64,000 nucleotides of DNA from Chitinophaga rupis. Its GTDB lineage: Bacteria; Bacteroidota; Bacteroidia; Chitinophagales; Chitinophagaceae. A program made the position numbers and the translations under genes. The notes below the pieces were generated by a model. That model did not search any database and was not told where the DNA came from. It worked only from the letters and a program-made list of their open reading frames with translations. Below, one piece after another: positions 51,961 to 60,676 of this stretch (positions are counted from its first letter, which is position 1; the number at the start of each line of letters is the position of its first letter). The stretch spans positions 62,001 through 126,000 of the forward strand of contig NZ_FOBB01000009.1 of NCBI RefSeq assembly GCF_900109685.1, given 5' to 3'.

Positions 51961-52973
51961 CTTCATCCTTGGCTAAGAAAACATTTTTTTGCATTGATGC
52001 GCATACCTGCGGTAATCCCGTTCGGCTGGTAGCCGGCGGCGGACCGGTATTGGAAGGCAACAACATGAGTGAGAAGCGTAATCATTTTTTACGTGAATAT
52101 GACTGGATCCGTAAAGGGCTGATGTTTGAGCCCCGCGGGCATGATATGATGAGCGGCAGCATTTTATATCCGCCGCATGATCCGGCTAATGATGTAGCAG
52201 TGCTGTTCATAGAAACCAGCGGTTGCCTGCCCATGTGTGGCCACGGTACCATTGGCACTATTACCATTGCTATTGAGGAAGGGCTCATTACGCCCAAAAC
52301 GCCCGGCGTAGTGCGTATGGAAGCGCCGGCAGGGTTGGTGACCGTTACTTATAAACAGGAAGGCAATAAGGTAAAAAGCGTAAAGCTCACCAATGTGCCG
52401 TCTTACCTGGCGGCAACGGACCTGGAAGTGGAATGCCCTGACCTGGGCCTGCTGAAGGTAGATGTATCCTACGGCGGCAACTACTACGCCATTGTAGATG
52501 CGCAGGAGAATTTCTCCGGACTGGAAAACTATTCCTCCGCACAGCTCATTACCTGGGCGCGCGAAATGCGGAAACGCATTAACGAAAAATATACGTTCGT
52601 ACACCCGGACAATCCGCATATCAACGGCTGCTCCCATGTATTATGGACCGGCGCGGTGTTAGACCCAACTTCCACCGCCCGTAATGCCGTGTTCTATGGC
52701 GATAAAGCCATAGACCGCTCACCCTGCGGCACCGGCACCTCTGCCCGTATGGCGCAGTGGTACGCTAAAGGCAAGCTTAAAAAAGGCGATGAGTTTATTC
52801 ATGAAAGTATTATCGGCTCTAAATTCATTGGCCGTATAGAAGAGGAAACCAATATCGGAGGCGTACCGGCTATCCGCCCCAGTATTGAAGGCTGGGCCAG
52901 GATCTACGGCTACAACACCATTACAATTGACCCGGAAGATGATCCGTATGCATACGGATTACAGGTAATATAG
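51957..52973 (+). CDS. 4-hydroxyproline 2-epimerase (proline racemase superfamily)
   Basis: Cofactor-independent epimerase that converts trans-4-hydroxy-L-proline to cis-4-hydroxy-D-proline. The two catalytic Cys are visible: PMCGHGTIGTIT and RSPCGTGTSARMAQW, the two-Cys arrangement of true epimerases rather than Thr-containing dehydratases. FCIDAHTCGNPVRLVAGGGP and NNMSEKRNHFLREYDWIRKGLMFEPRGH are family N-terminal strings. No ATG lies near the start: TTG at 51957 or 51969 must be used, and the 51957 TTG is inside a repeat. First gene of a tight four-gene run. Confidence 0.93.
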   Translation: MTSSLAKKTFFCIDAHTCGNPVRLVAGGGPVLEGNNMSEKRNHFLREYDWIRKGLMFEPRGHDMMSGSILYPPHDPANDVAVLFIETSGCLPMCGHGTIGTITIAIEEGLITPKTPGVVRMEAPAGLVTVTYKQEGNKVKSVKLTNVPSYLAATDLEVECPDLGLLKVDVSYGGNYYAIVDAQENFSGLENYSSAQLITWAREMRKRINEKYTFVHPDNPHINGCSHVLWTGAVLDPTSTARNAVFYGDKAIDRSPCGTGTSARMAQWYAKGKLKKGDEFIHESIIGSKFIGRIEEETNIGGVPAIRPSIEGWARIYGYNTITIDPEDDPYAYGLQVI

Positions 52974-52982
52974 CAGAACAAT

Positions 52983-54233
52983 ATGTCTAAGGAAGTTATC
53001 ATCATTGGCGGCGGAATTATTGGCCTTAGCAGCGCATTCTATTTGCAGGATGCTGGATATAAGGTCACTGTATTGGATACTACGGATATGCAGCAGGGCT
53101 GCTCCTACGGCAATGCAGGGTATGTATGCCCCAGCCATTTTGTACCGTTGGCCACACCTGGTATTATAAAACAGGGATTAAAATGGATGCTGAATGCTAA
53201 AAGTCCATTTTATGTGCAGCCGCGTTTAAGCGGGGAGCTGATCTCCTGGGGATTGAAGTTCATGAAAAGCGCTACCAAAGAGCATGTGGAGCGGTCGGCC
53301 ATTCCCCTGCGGGATATTGCTTTGCTCAGCAAACAGCTGTATGAAAGCTGGGCGCAGCTGCCGGGTATGGATTTCGCCTATGAGCCCAAAGGCATGTTAG
53401 AGCTGTTTAAAACAGCAGAAAATGCGCACCATGCGGAACATACTTTAAAAGACGCTTTAGCCTTAGGGTTAGATACCCGCCTGTTAAATAAAGCAGAGCT
53501 GCAGGCCATGGAGCCTGGTGCGGATATAGATGCAATAGGCGCACTGTATTTTGCCGGCGATGCGCAGCTGTATCCCAATAAGCTTATGCAATGTTTGCTG
53601 AACTGGTTGCAGCAAAAAGGCGTGCGGCTGATAGGCAGCCAGGAAGTAACGGGTTTTATTACAGAAGGCAGGGTGCTGAAGGGCGTGAAAACAGCTAACC
53701 AGCAATACCCCGCAGATCATGTGGTGCTGGCAGCCGGTGTGTGGAGCAGCGCAGTGGCCAAACAGCTGAACCTGCGCTTACCCATGGTAGGCGGGCGCGG
53801 ATATTCCGTAACGTATGAAGATGCGCCTTATAAAGTGCATCACTCCATTATATTAAGCGAGGCCCGGGTAGCCATTTCACCCATGGACGGGAACAAGATC
53901 CGCTTTGGCGGCACCATGGAAATTACCGGGGTAAATGCTCCGCCGCGTATGCAAAGGGTGCAGGGCATCCTGGAATCCGTAAAGCGCTATTTCCCGGCGT
54001 ATGATATTCCTATGCCTGCGGCAGATAAGGTATGGTATGGCTATCGCCCCTGCAGTGCAGATGGCTTGCCCTACATTGGTAACGTACAACAGTATACGAA
54101 TTTAACCATTGCCACCGGGCACTCCATGTTGGGCATCAGCCTGGGCGCAGGTACCGGTAAGCTGGTAAGTGAGCTGGTGCAGGGCATACCTGCTTCTATG
54201 GATATAACACCTTTCCACCCGCAACGGGGATAA
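52983..54233 (+). CDS. FAD-dependent D-amino acid dehydrogenase, probable D-hydroxyproline dehydrogenase
   Basis: A 416-residue DadA/DAO-family flavoenzyme. FAD-binding EVIIIGGGIIGLSSAFYLQDAG, then GCSYGNAGYVCPSHFVPLATPG, and C-terminal YGYRPCSADGLPYIGN and GHSMLGISLGAGTGKLVSEL. It should oxidise cis-4-hydroxy-D-proline to 1-pyrroline-4-hydroxy-2-carboxylate, the substrate of the DapA-like lyase. It follows the epimerase by 9 bp. A D-proline or general D-amino acid activity is the alternative. Confidence 0.9.
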   Translation: MSKEVIIIGGGIIGLSSAFYLQDAGYKVTVLDTTDMQQGCSYGNAGYVCPSHFVPLATPGIIKQGLKWMLNAKSPFYVQPRLSGELISWGLKFMKSATKEHVERSAIPLRDIALLSKQLYESWAQLPGMDFAYEPKGMLELFKTAENAHHAEHTLKDALALGLDTRLLNKAELQAMEPGADIDAIGALYFAGDAQLYPNKLMQCLLNWLQQKGVRLIGSQEVTGFITEGRVLKGVKTANQQYPADHVVLAAGVWSSAVAKQLNLRLPMVGGRGYSVTYEDAPYKVHHSIILSEARVAISPMDGNKIRFGGTMEITGVNAPPRMQRVQGILESVKRYFPAYDIPMPAADKVWYGYRPCSADGLPYIGNVQQYTNLTIATGHSMLGISLGAGTGKLVSELVQGIPASMDITPFHPQRG

Positions 54234-54249
54234 GTAAACCACATATAAC

Positions 54250-56001
54250 ATGATGGGCAAAAAGGCAGCAACCAGGATCGTATGGGTATTGACGGCATTG
54301 GCAGCCGCTAACTCAATAGCGCATGCACAACAGCAGGCGCCTGTAGCATTATACCAGCAAACCAGCGAGATCAATAACCTCATGGTAACGTATAATGCGG
54401 ACAAAGGCAGCATCAGCCGTTTTTATTTTGTAGGTAACTCGCCGGAACGCAGGCAGCAGCTGCAAAAGCTGAATAATCAATACCTGCAGCAGCTGGACCA
54501 GGTTGATTTTAATGCCCTGCCTACCGGTAGCCGGGTAGATTATATCCTGTTCAAAAAAGACCTGCAGGCACAGCTGCATAGCTTACAGGAAGAAGAAACG
54601 CAATACAATCAGTTAAAAGAATGGTTTCCTTTTGCCGATAAGCTTTACGCAGTGGAAAAGCTGCGCCGGCGGGGCACAGAGCAAAATGCGCAACAGCTGG
54701 CCGCAGACTTTCACAGCATGTCGGTAGATGTATTGAAGAAAGCTAAAGCGCTGCGGGAAGAAAAGAATGTTGATATCTACCACATTCTCAGAGCGCAGGG
54801 TATTGTAAAAGGCTTAAAAGATGCGCTGCACAGCGTACACCAGTTCTACAACAGCTATGATCCGCAATACACCTGGTGGATGGCCAAACCTTATGCCGAC
54901 CTGGATACCGCTTTAAGCACCTATGCCATTGCCTGGAAAGCGCAGGAAAAAGTTGCTCCCGGCGCTAAGGATGATGGCAGCGGTATTATCGGCTATCCCA
55001 TTGGCCGTGATGAGCTGATCCGCCAGCTGCAGGATGAGCTGATCCCTTACACCCCGGAAGAGCTGATACAAATAGCCAACAAGGAATTTGCCTGGTGTGA
55101 TGCCGAAATGCTGAAAGCCTCCCGGGAAATGGGTTTTGGCGACGATTGGAAAAAGGCGCTGGAAAAAGTAAAGAACACCTATGTGCCTGCCGGCAAACAA
55201 CCGGAGGCGATCATGAAGCTATACAATGAATCCGTTGCCTTCCTGAAACAGAAAGAGCTGGTAACCATTCCGCTCCTGGCAGAAGAAAGCTGGCGCATGA
55301 TCATGATGACGCCGGAGCGGCAATTGGTGAATCCCTTCTTTACCGGCGGGGAAGTGTTAAGCATCTCTTACCCAACGGATGATATGAGCGAGGAAGATAA
55401 GCTGATGAGCATGCGTGGTAATAACCCGCATTTCTCCCGTGCTACCGTGCATCATGAGCTGATAGCAGGCCACCACCTGCAGATGTATATGAACCGCCGT
55501 TACAAAGCCTACCGGGATTTTGATACGCCGTTCTGGATAGAAGGCTGGTCGCTGTACTGGGAAATGTTGTTGTGGGATCAGCAGTTCCCGCAATCCCCGG
55601 AAGATCGTGTGGGCATGCTGTTCTGGCGTATGCACCGCTGCGCGCGCATTATCTTCTCCCTTAATTTTCACCTGGGCAAATGGACGCCCCAGCAGTGTAT
55701 AGATTTCCTGGTGGATAGGGTAGGACATGAGCGGGCCAATGCAGCCGGCGAAGTACGCCGCTCTTTTGTAGCAGGCCTGGGCTACAGCCCTTTATACCAG
55801 CTGGCTTACATGATCGGCGGCCTGCAGTTCTATGCACTGAAAAAGGAATTGGTGGATAGTGGTAAAATGACATACAAACAATATCATGACGCGGTGCTGC
55901 ATGAAAATGAAATGCCGGTGGAAATGTTACGCGCCATTCTTACCAATCAAACTATCAGTAAAGATTTCAAAACTAACTGGCGGTTCTATCAATTGAAATA
56001 A
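54250..56001 (+). CDS. DUF885 family secreted metallopeptidase-like protein
   Basis: A 583-residue, largely alpha-helical protein with a signal peptide (TRIVWVLTALAAANSIAHAQ). The motif TVHHELIAGHHLQMYMNRR carries a His-Glu-...-His arrangement like gluzincin zinc sites (HExxxHH type), and the downstream EGWSLYWEMLL supplies a possible third ligand Glu. The 16-bp spacing from the dehydrogenase gene and 55 bp to the GH127 gene place it in the hydroxyproline operon. A periplasmic carboxypeptidase or oligopeptidase that releases Hyp or Hyp-peptides is a reasonable inference. The activity of the family is not established. Confidence 0.85.
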   Translation: MMGKKAATRIVWVLTALAAANSIAHAQQQAPVALYQQTSEINNLMVTYNADKGSISRFYFVGNSPERRQQLQKLNNQYLQQLDQVDFNALPTGSRVDYILFKKDLQAQLHSLQEEETQYNQLKEWFPFADKLYAVEKLRRRGTEQNAQQLAADFHSMSVDVLKKAKALREEKNVDIYHILRAQGIVKGLKDALHSVHQFYNSYDPQYTWWMAKPYADLDTALSTYAIAWKAQEKVAPGAKDDGSGIIGYPIGRDELIRQLQDELIPYTPEELIQIANKEFAWCDAEMLKASREMGFGDDWKKALEKVKNTYVPAGKQPEAIMKLYNESVAFLKQKELVTIPLLAEESWRMIMMTPERQLVNPFFTGGEVLSISYPTDDMSEEDKLMSMRGNNPHFSRATVHHELIAGHHLQMYMNRRYKAYRDFDTPFWIEGWSLYWEMLLWDQQFPQSPEDRVGMLFWRMHRCARIIFSLNFHLGKWTPQQCIDFLVDRVGHERANAAGEVRRSFVAGLGYSPLYQLAYMIGGLQFYALKKELVDSGKMTYKQYHDAVLHENEMPVEMLRAILTNQTISKDFKTNWRFYQLK

Positions 56002-56056
56002 ATGGCTTATTCCACGTCATTGTAACAAGCATTGCAGCTTCCTAAACTATTTTACA

Positions 56057-58423
56057 ATGAAGAAATTACTCTTTTCCATCCTGCTGTTACACACAAGTTA
56101 TAACGCCCTGCTGGCACAGTCTTACGTACCGGAGCGGCAGGAGAAGATAATGAAGGTAGCCGCTAAGGTGCCGGTACATGCTTACAGCTTTAACCTGAAA
56201 GATGTACAGATCCTGGACGGGCCTTTTAAAAAGGCGCAGGATGCGGATGTTGCTTACCTCTCGTTATTAGAGCCGGACCGTTTGCTGGCCGATTTCCGGG
56301 AGCATTCCGGTCTGAAGGCAAAAGCTAAACGTTATGGCGGCTGGGAATCATCCGGCCTGGCAGGGCATTCACTGGGCCATTACCTCTCTGCCTGCGCTAT
56401 GCATTATGCGGCCAGTGGCGATAAGCGTTTCCTGGATAAAGTGAATTACATGGTAAGCGAGCTGGCAGAATGCCAGCAGCACCGCAAAACAGGTTATATA
56501 GGCGCTATTCCCAGCGAGGATAGCATCTGGCAATTAGTATCGGAAGGGCATATCCGTTCCCGTGGGTTTGATCTCAACGGCGGCTGGTCGCCCTGGTATA
56601 CTGTGCACAAGATCATGGCGGGTTTACTGGATGCTTATATCTATTGTAATAACCAGCAGGCATTGGATGTAGAAAAAGGTATGGCCGACTGGACGGAGAA
56701 AATAGTAGGTCACTTACCGGATTCCCTGGTGCAGAAAATGCTGCTGTGTGAATACGGCGGCATGAACGAAGCGCTGGTGAACACCTACGCCCTTACCGGT
56801 GAAAAGAAATACCTGGACCTTTCCTACAGGTTCCACGACCGCCGTGTGCTGGATTCACTGGCCCTTCAGCAGGATGTGCTGCCCGGTAAACATTCCAATA
56901 CGCAAATACCCAAGGTAATTGGCTGCATACGCCGATATGAGCTAACGGGCGCTGATAAGGACAGCATTATCGGGCGTTTCTTCTGGAACACGGTTACACA
57001 GCACCACTCCTATGCACCGGGTGGTAACAGTAACTATGAGTACCTGGGCCCTCCGGACCAGCTAAACGATTATCTCACAGAAAACACCATGGAAACCTGT
57101 AATACGTATAACATGCTGAAACTAACCCGGCATTTGTTTGCGTTGCAGCCCGCAGCTAACCTGATGGATTTTTACGAACGCGCATTATACAATCACATCC
57201 TTTCTTCCCAGAACCACGAAAGCGGTATGATGTGTTACTTTGTGCCGCTGCGTATGGGCACCCGTAAGGAGTTCAGCGATTCGTTCCACACCTTTACCTG
57301 CTGCGTGGGTTCCGGTATGGAAAACCATGTGAAGTATGGTGAGAGCATTTATTTTGAAGGCACAGATGGCAGCCTGTATGTGAACCTGTTCATTGCATCG
57401 CGCCTGAACTGGCAGCAGAAAGGCATTACGCTGGAACAGCAAACAAAGCTGCCTGCCGGTGATAAAGTAGCCTTTACCGTTACCGCTAAAAAGCCCGTTG
57501 CATTTGCTTTACGCATCCGCAAGCCGCGCTGGGTGCAGGAGGGTATGCAGCTCACGGTAAATGGTAAACCGCAGGCCATTACCCCCGGTGAGGATGGTTA
57601 CATTACCATTAACCGTACCTGGAAAACCGGTGATAAAGTAGCGCTAACCTTACCCATGGATGTGTATACCGAAGCAATGCCCGATAACCCGGGCCGTGTA
57701 GCCCTGTTCTACGGCCCTGTAGTACTGGCCGGACAGTTAGGTAATAAAGAGCCGGATCCTGTAACAGGCATACCGGTATTGGTGACCGCTGAAAAAGATG
57801 CCAACAAATGGCTGCGTACAGATGATCCGCAATCCCTGGTATTCCATACCAGCAACATAGGCCAGCCGGCAGATGTGACACTGGTGCCGTTCAACACCAT
57901 TCAGAATGAATACTATAGCGTGTACTGGGATGCCTTTACCCCGGATGGCTGGAAATCGCAACAGGCTAAATATGAAGCAGAAAAGAAGAAACAGCAGGAA
58001 ATAGAATCCCGCACGGTAGATGCGCTGCGCATTGCGGAAATGCAGCCGGAGCGTGATCATAATTTCACTACCAGCGATAAAACCACTACCGGCGAAGAGC
58101 ATGGTAAAAAATGGAGGGCCGTGTGGGACGACGGGTACATGCAGTTTACTATGAAGGTGAACCCGGAAAAGGAAAACAGCCTGCAGTGTACTTACTGGGG
58201 TATGGATAACCGTTACTGCAAGTTTGATATATTAATAGATGGTGTGCAGGTAGGTACGGATGATCTGAATAAATATAAGGCCAGCAAGTTTTATGATGTG
58301 GTGTATCCTATTCCGGTGGAGCTTACCAAAGGCAAACAAACCGTTACGGTAAAGCTGCAGGCCCGGAAAGATAATCACGTAGGCCCGGTGTATGGCACTG
58401 TAAGAATGATGCAACAACCATAG
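56057..58423 (+). CDS. GH127/GH146-type beta-L-arabinofuranosidase, secreted
   Basis: A 788-residue enzyme with a signal peptide (KKLLFSILLLHTSYNALLAQS). The (alpha/alpha)6 barrel (about residues 50-430) has WESSGLAGHSLGHYLSACA and GWSPWYTVHKIMAGLLDAY. The Cys-type catalytic site appears at FHTFTCCVGSGMENHVKYGESIYF. Two beta domains follow, then a C-terminal extension from about 640 with a DUF4986-like beta region. Known relatives release beta-L-arabinofuranose, including from hydroxyproline-linked oligosaccharides. It is the last gene before a strong terminator, in the hydroxyproline operon. Confidence 0.9.
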   Translation: MKKLLFSILLLHTSYNALLAQSYVPERQEKIMKVAAKVPVHAYSFNLKDVQILDGPFKKAQDADVAYLSLLEPDRLLADFREHSGLKAKAKRYGGWESSGLAGHSLGHYLSACAMHYAASGDKRFLDKVNYMVSELAECQQHRKTGYIGAIPSEDSIWQLVSEGHIRSRGFDLNGGWSPWYTVHKIMAGLLDAYIYCNNQQALDVEKGMADWTEKIVGHLPDSLVQKMLLCEYGGMNEALVNTYALTGEKKYLDLSYRFHDRRVLDSLALQQDVLPGKHSNTQIPKVIGCIRRYELTGADKDSIIGRFFWNTVTQHHSYAPGGNSNYEYLGPPDQLNDYLTENTMETCNTYNMLKLTRHLFALQPAANLMDFYERALYNHILSSQNHESGMMCYFVPLRMGTRKEFSDSFHTFTCCVGSGMENHVKYGESIYFEGTDGSLYVNLFIASRLNWQQKGITLEQQTKLPAGDKVAFTVTAKKPVAFALRIRKPRWVQEGMQLTVNGKPQAITPGEDGYITINRTWKTGDKVALTLPMDVYTEAMPDNPGRVALFYGPVVLAGQLGNKEPDPVTGIPVLVTAEKDANKWLRTDDPQSLVFHTSNIGQPADVTLVPFNTIQNEYYSVYWDAFTPDGWKSQQAKYEAEKKKQQEIESRTVDALRIAEMQPERDHNFTTSDKTTTGEEHGKKWRAVWDDGYMQFTMKVNPEKENSLQCTYWGMDNRYCKFDILIDGVQVGTDDLNKYKASKFYDVVYPIPVELTKGKQTVTVKLQARKDNHVGPVYGTVRMMQQP

Positions 58424-58441
58424 TAATACAGCAGTTACGCA

Positions 58442-58474
58442 AAAAGCCAGGTAACCATATGTTGCCTGGCTTTT
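58442..58474 (+). terminator. Strong intrinsic terminator of the hydroxyproline/GH127 operon
   Basis: A 14-bp stem (58442-58455 with 58461-58474, one G-T pair) with a 5-nt loop, AAAA arm on the 5' side and TTTTGCATTT on the 3' side, 18 bp after the GH127 stop. Confidence 0.92.
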
Positions 58475-58695
58475 GCATTTACCGGATACTCATCCGGGTG
58501 TACAGGGGATTTTTTTTGTAATATTATGATACACCCACATGCAATGAATGTGCTATTTTTTTAAATAGATGTCCATAATTTAGGATATTGTTATGATTTT
58601 TTAGTTCTTTTTTGTTTATTTATATCCATAAATGGGCGGAAAGGGCAAAAATATTGAACATTATTAATAAATATAATTCGTTTGATGATGCAGCC

Positions 58696-59238
58696 ATGAC
58701 TGCACGGCTAAAGGAGGGAGATAAAACCGCCTATGAAGCCATCTACAACGAATACTGGCCCAGGCTTTTTTCGTATATCTATAACCGTTTAAAGTCTAAA
58801 GAAGCAGCAGAAGAGATCATCCAGGAAGTATTTTTTTCGCTTTGGATGAAACGCGCTACACTCGATCTCACCCATTCATTATCCGCTTATTTATTCACCG
58901 CTGTTAAATACCAGCTCTTTAATTATTTAAAGTCAGACCAGGTGCGCAGGAAATATGCCAGCCAGGCCTCTGTACCGCTGGCCGATAATTCCAACGAAGA
59001 AAATATGGCCGCCAATGACCTGAAGAATACCATGGAAAAAGAAATTTCCAGGCTGCCGGAAAAGTGCCAGCAGGTATTCCGCATGAGCCGCCAGGAACAT
59101 CTCTCCATCAATGACATTGCAAGCACGCTTAACATTTCCCACAAAACGGTAGAGAACCATCTCACCAAAGCATTGCGCCAGTTAAGAATGGTGCTGGGGC
59201 ATTACTTCTGCTTCCTGTTGATCATCTCCTCTTTTTAA
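58696..59238 (+). CDS. ECF RNA polymerase sigma factor (FecI-like)
   Basis: A sigma-70 family factor of about 180 residues. The ORF is open from a TTG at 58612; the first ATG in frame is at 58696 (MTARLKEGDKTAYEAIYNEY), which matches the usual family start. Region 2: AYEAIYNEYWPRLFSYIYNRLKSKEAAEEIIQEVFFSLW. Region 4: LPEKCQQVFRMSRQEHLSINDIASTLNISHKTVENHLTKALRQL. The next gene is an anti-sigma FecR and then an STN-domain SusC receptor, the standard trans-envelope signalling order in Bacteroidota. Confidence 0.93.
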   Translation: MTARLKEGDKTAYEAIYNEYWPRLFSYIYNRLKSKEAAEEIIQEVFFSLWMKRATLDLTHSLSAYLFTAVKYQLFNYLKSDQVRRKYASQASVPLADNSNEENMAANDLKNTMEKEISRLPEKCQQVFRMSRQEHLSINDIASTLNISHKTVENHLTKALRQLRMVLGHYFCFLLIISSF

Positions 59239-59429
59239 TGCGTTGCATATATTCTGTTTTTATCTATTGCATATAAGTATGCTGCTGTGTACCCGTTTAG
59301 TAAATGGCGTACTTTCATAAATAATTTTAATTTTTTTTGGGAGATGAGTAGGTGTTTGCATCCGCTCAGTGTACATATATATAGAACACACCCATACAGC
59401 CATTGTAAATTTCAAGTTCCGGGAAACTG

Positions 59430-60407
59430 ATGAATAACAAAGAATTGAAAACATTGATCGATAAATACCTGAAAGGCGCCCTGAGTGCGGAAGAAACTGT
59501 TCAGCTGGAACAGTGGCTGGATGCAATGGCAGATGAGCAGGCATTTGAAGCATTGCCGGAAGCGGAAAAAGAAGCTGCACGTACACAGGGGTATGAGCGG
59601 CTGCTGGCGCGCATTGACAAAACATCACAGCCCGCCGTGGTACGCCGCCTTTTCACCAGCGCGCGTAGTGTAAGGATCGCAGCATCTGTAGCCTGTCTTA
59701 TTATTGCAGGTTTCCTGTTTAAAAATAGCTTGCTGAACGTAATAGCCCCGCACCGCCTTACGGCAATGACGAGTACTGCGGGGAAAATAAAGAAACACAT
59801 ATTGTCTGATGGATCAATAGTTTGGTTAAAGGGTAACAGCAAGCTTGTTTTTCCCGTTACATTCGGCAGCGGCAGCCGCACCGTAACCCTACAGGGCGAG
59901 GCATTATTTGAAGTAGCAAAAGATGCTGCACACCCTTTCCGGATCCATTGCGGTACGCTTACCACCACGGTGCTGGGCACCAGCTTTAACATACGCAGCA
60001 CCGGCACAGAAACGCAGGTAGCAGTGCTTACCGGTAAAATATCATTAAGCGCGCCGCAGTCAGAAAAGATCATCCTGCTCCCTAACCAGCAGGCCACTTA
60101 CTCTGAGCCGGCAGCCGCCATAGCAAAGGACCAGAATAACAGTACATCCGTTCATGAGCTCACAAAAGGAACAGAATACGACATGGCATTTAATGATGTG
60201 CGTATGGCAGATGTAGTACCGCGGATAGAGAAAAAATTTGATGTAGAAATAGACCTGCAGGATGCAGGCATCCGGAATAATCTGATAACAGCCGACTTTA
60301 CAGATCAGTCACTAAAAAGTACGATGGAGATGATCAGCCAGGCGCTCAACCTGGAATTTGAGATCAAAGGAAGAGCTATTTTGCTAAAGCTAAAAAAAGA
60401 GTCATGA
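59430..60407 (+). CDS. FecR-family anti-sigma factor
   Basis: A 325-residue inner-membrane regulator. The N-terminal cytoplasmic helix (LIDKYLKGALSAEETVQLEQWLDA) binds sigma. One span lies at about 84-100 (IAASVACLIIAGFLF). The FecR domain is LSDGSIVWLKGNSKLVFPVTF, TVTLQGEALFEVAKDAAHPFRIHCG, TTVLGTSFNIRS. A DUF4974 region (ADVVPRIEKKFDVEIDLQDAG ... LTFEIKG-like) ends the protein. It relays ligand status of the TonB receptor downstream to the sigma factor upstream. Confidence 0.94.
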   Translation: MNNKELKTLIDKYLKGALSAEETVQLEQWLDAMADEQAFEALPEAEKEAARTQGYERLLARIDKTSQPAVVRRLFTSARSVRIAASVACLIIAGFLFKNSLLNVIAPHRLTAMTSTAGKIKKHILSDGSIVWLKGNSKLVFPVTFGSGSRTVTLQGEALFEVAKDAAHPFRIHCGTLTTTVLGTSFNIRSTGTETQVAVLTGKISLSAPQSEKIILLPNQQATYSEPAAAIAKDQNNSTSVHELTKGTEYDMAFNDVRMADVVPRIEKKFDVEIDLQDAGIRNNLITADFTDQSLKSTMEMISQALNLEFEIKGRAILLKLKKES

Positions 60408-60676
60408 ACCTTATCAACCAAAATCACACTTTAAAATTCAGCCTATGACCAGGGTAAAAGCCACTCACAACATTACACATGCAGCTACCGGTGAACAGCA
60501 GCACAGGTAAGTAAATCACTACCTGTAGCCAGGTAAAATCTATTGGAAGTATTGCTTCAGGAAAGGGAAGCATAAGCTCAGCTTTTGTCAAAATGAAGCT
60601 ATTGGGAAGCCGCGTGTCAGCGCGGAAGGGAATTCCTTTGTCTTAATCAACCAGAAATCTCACAAAGAAAAGGGCT

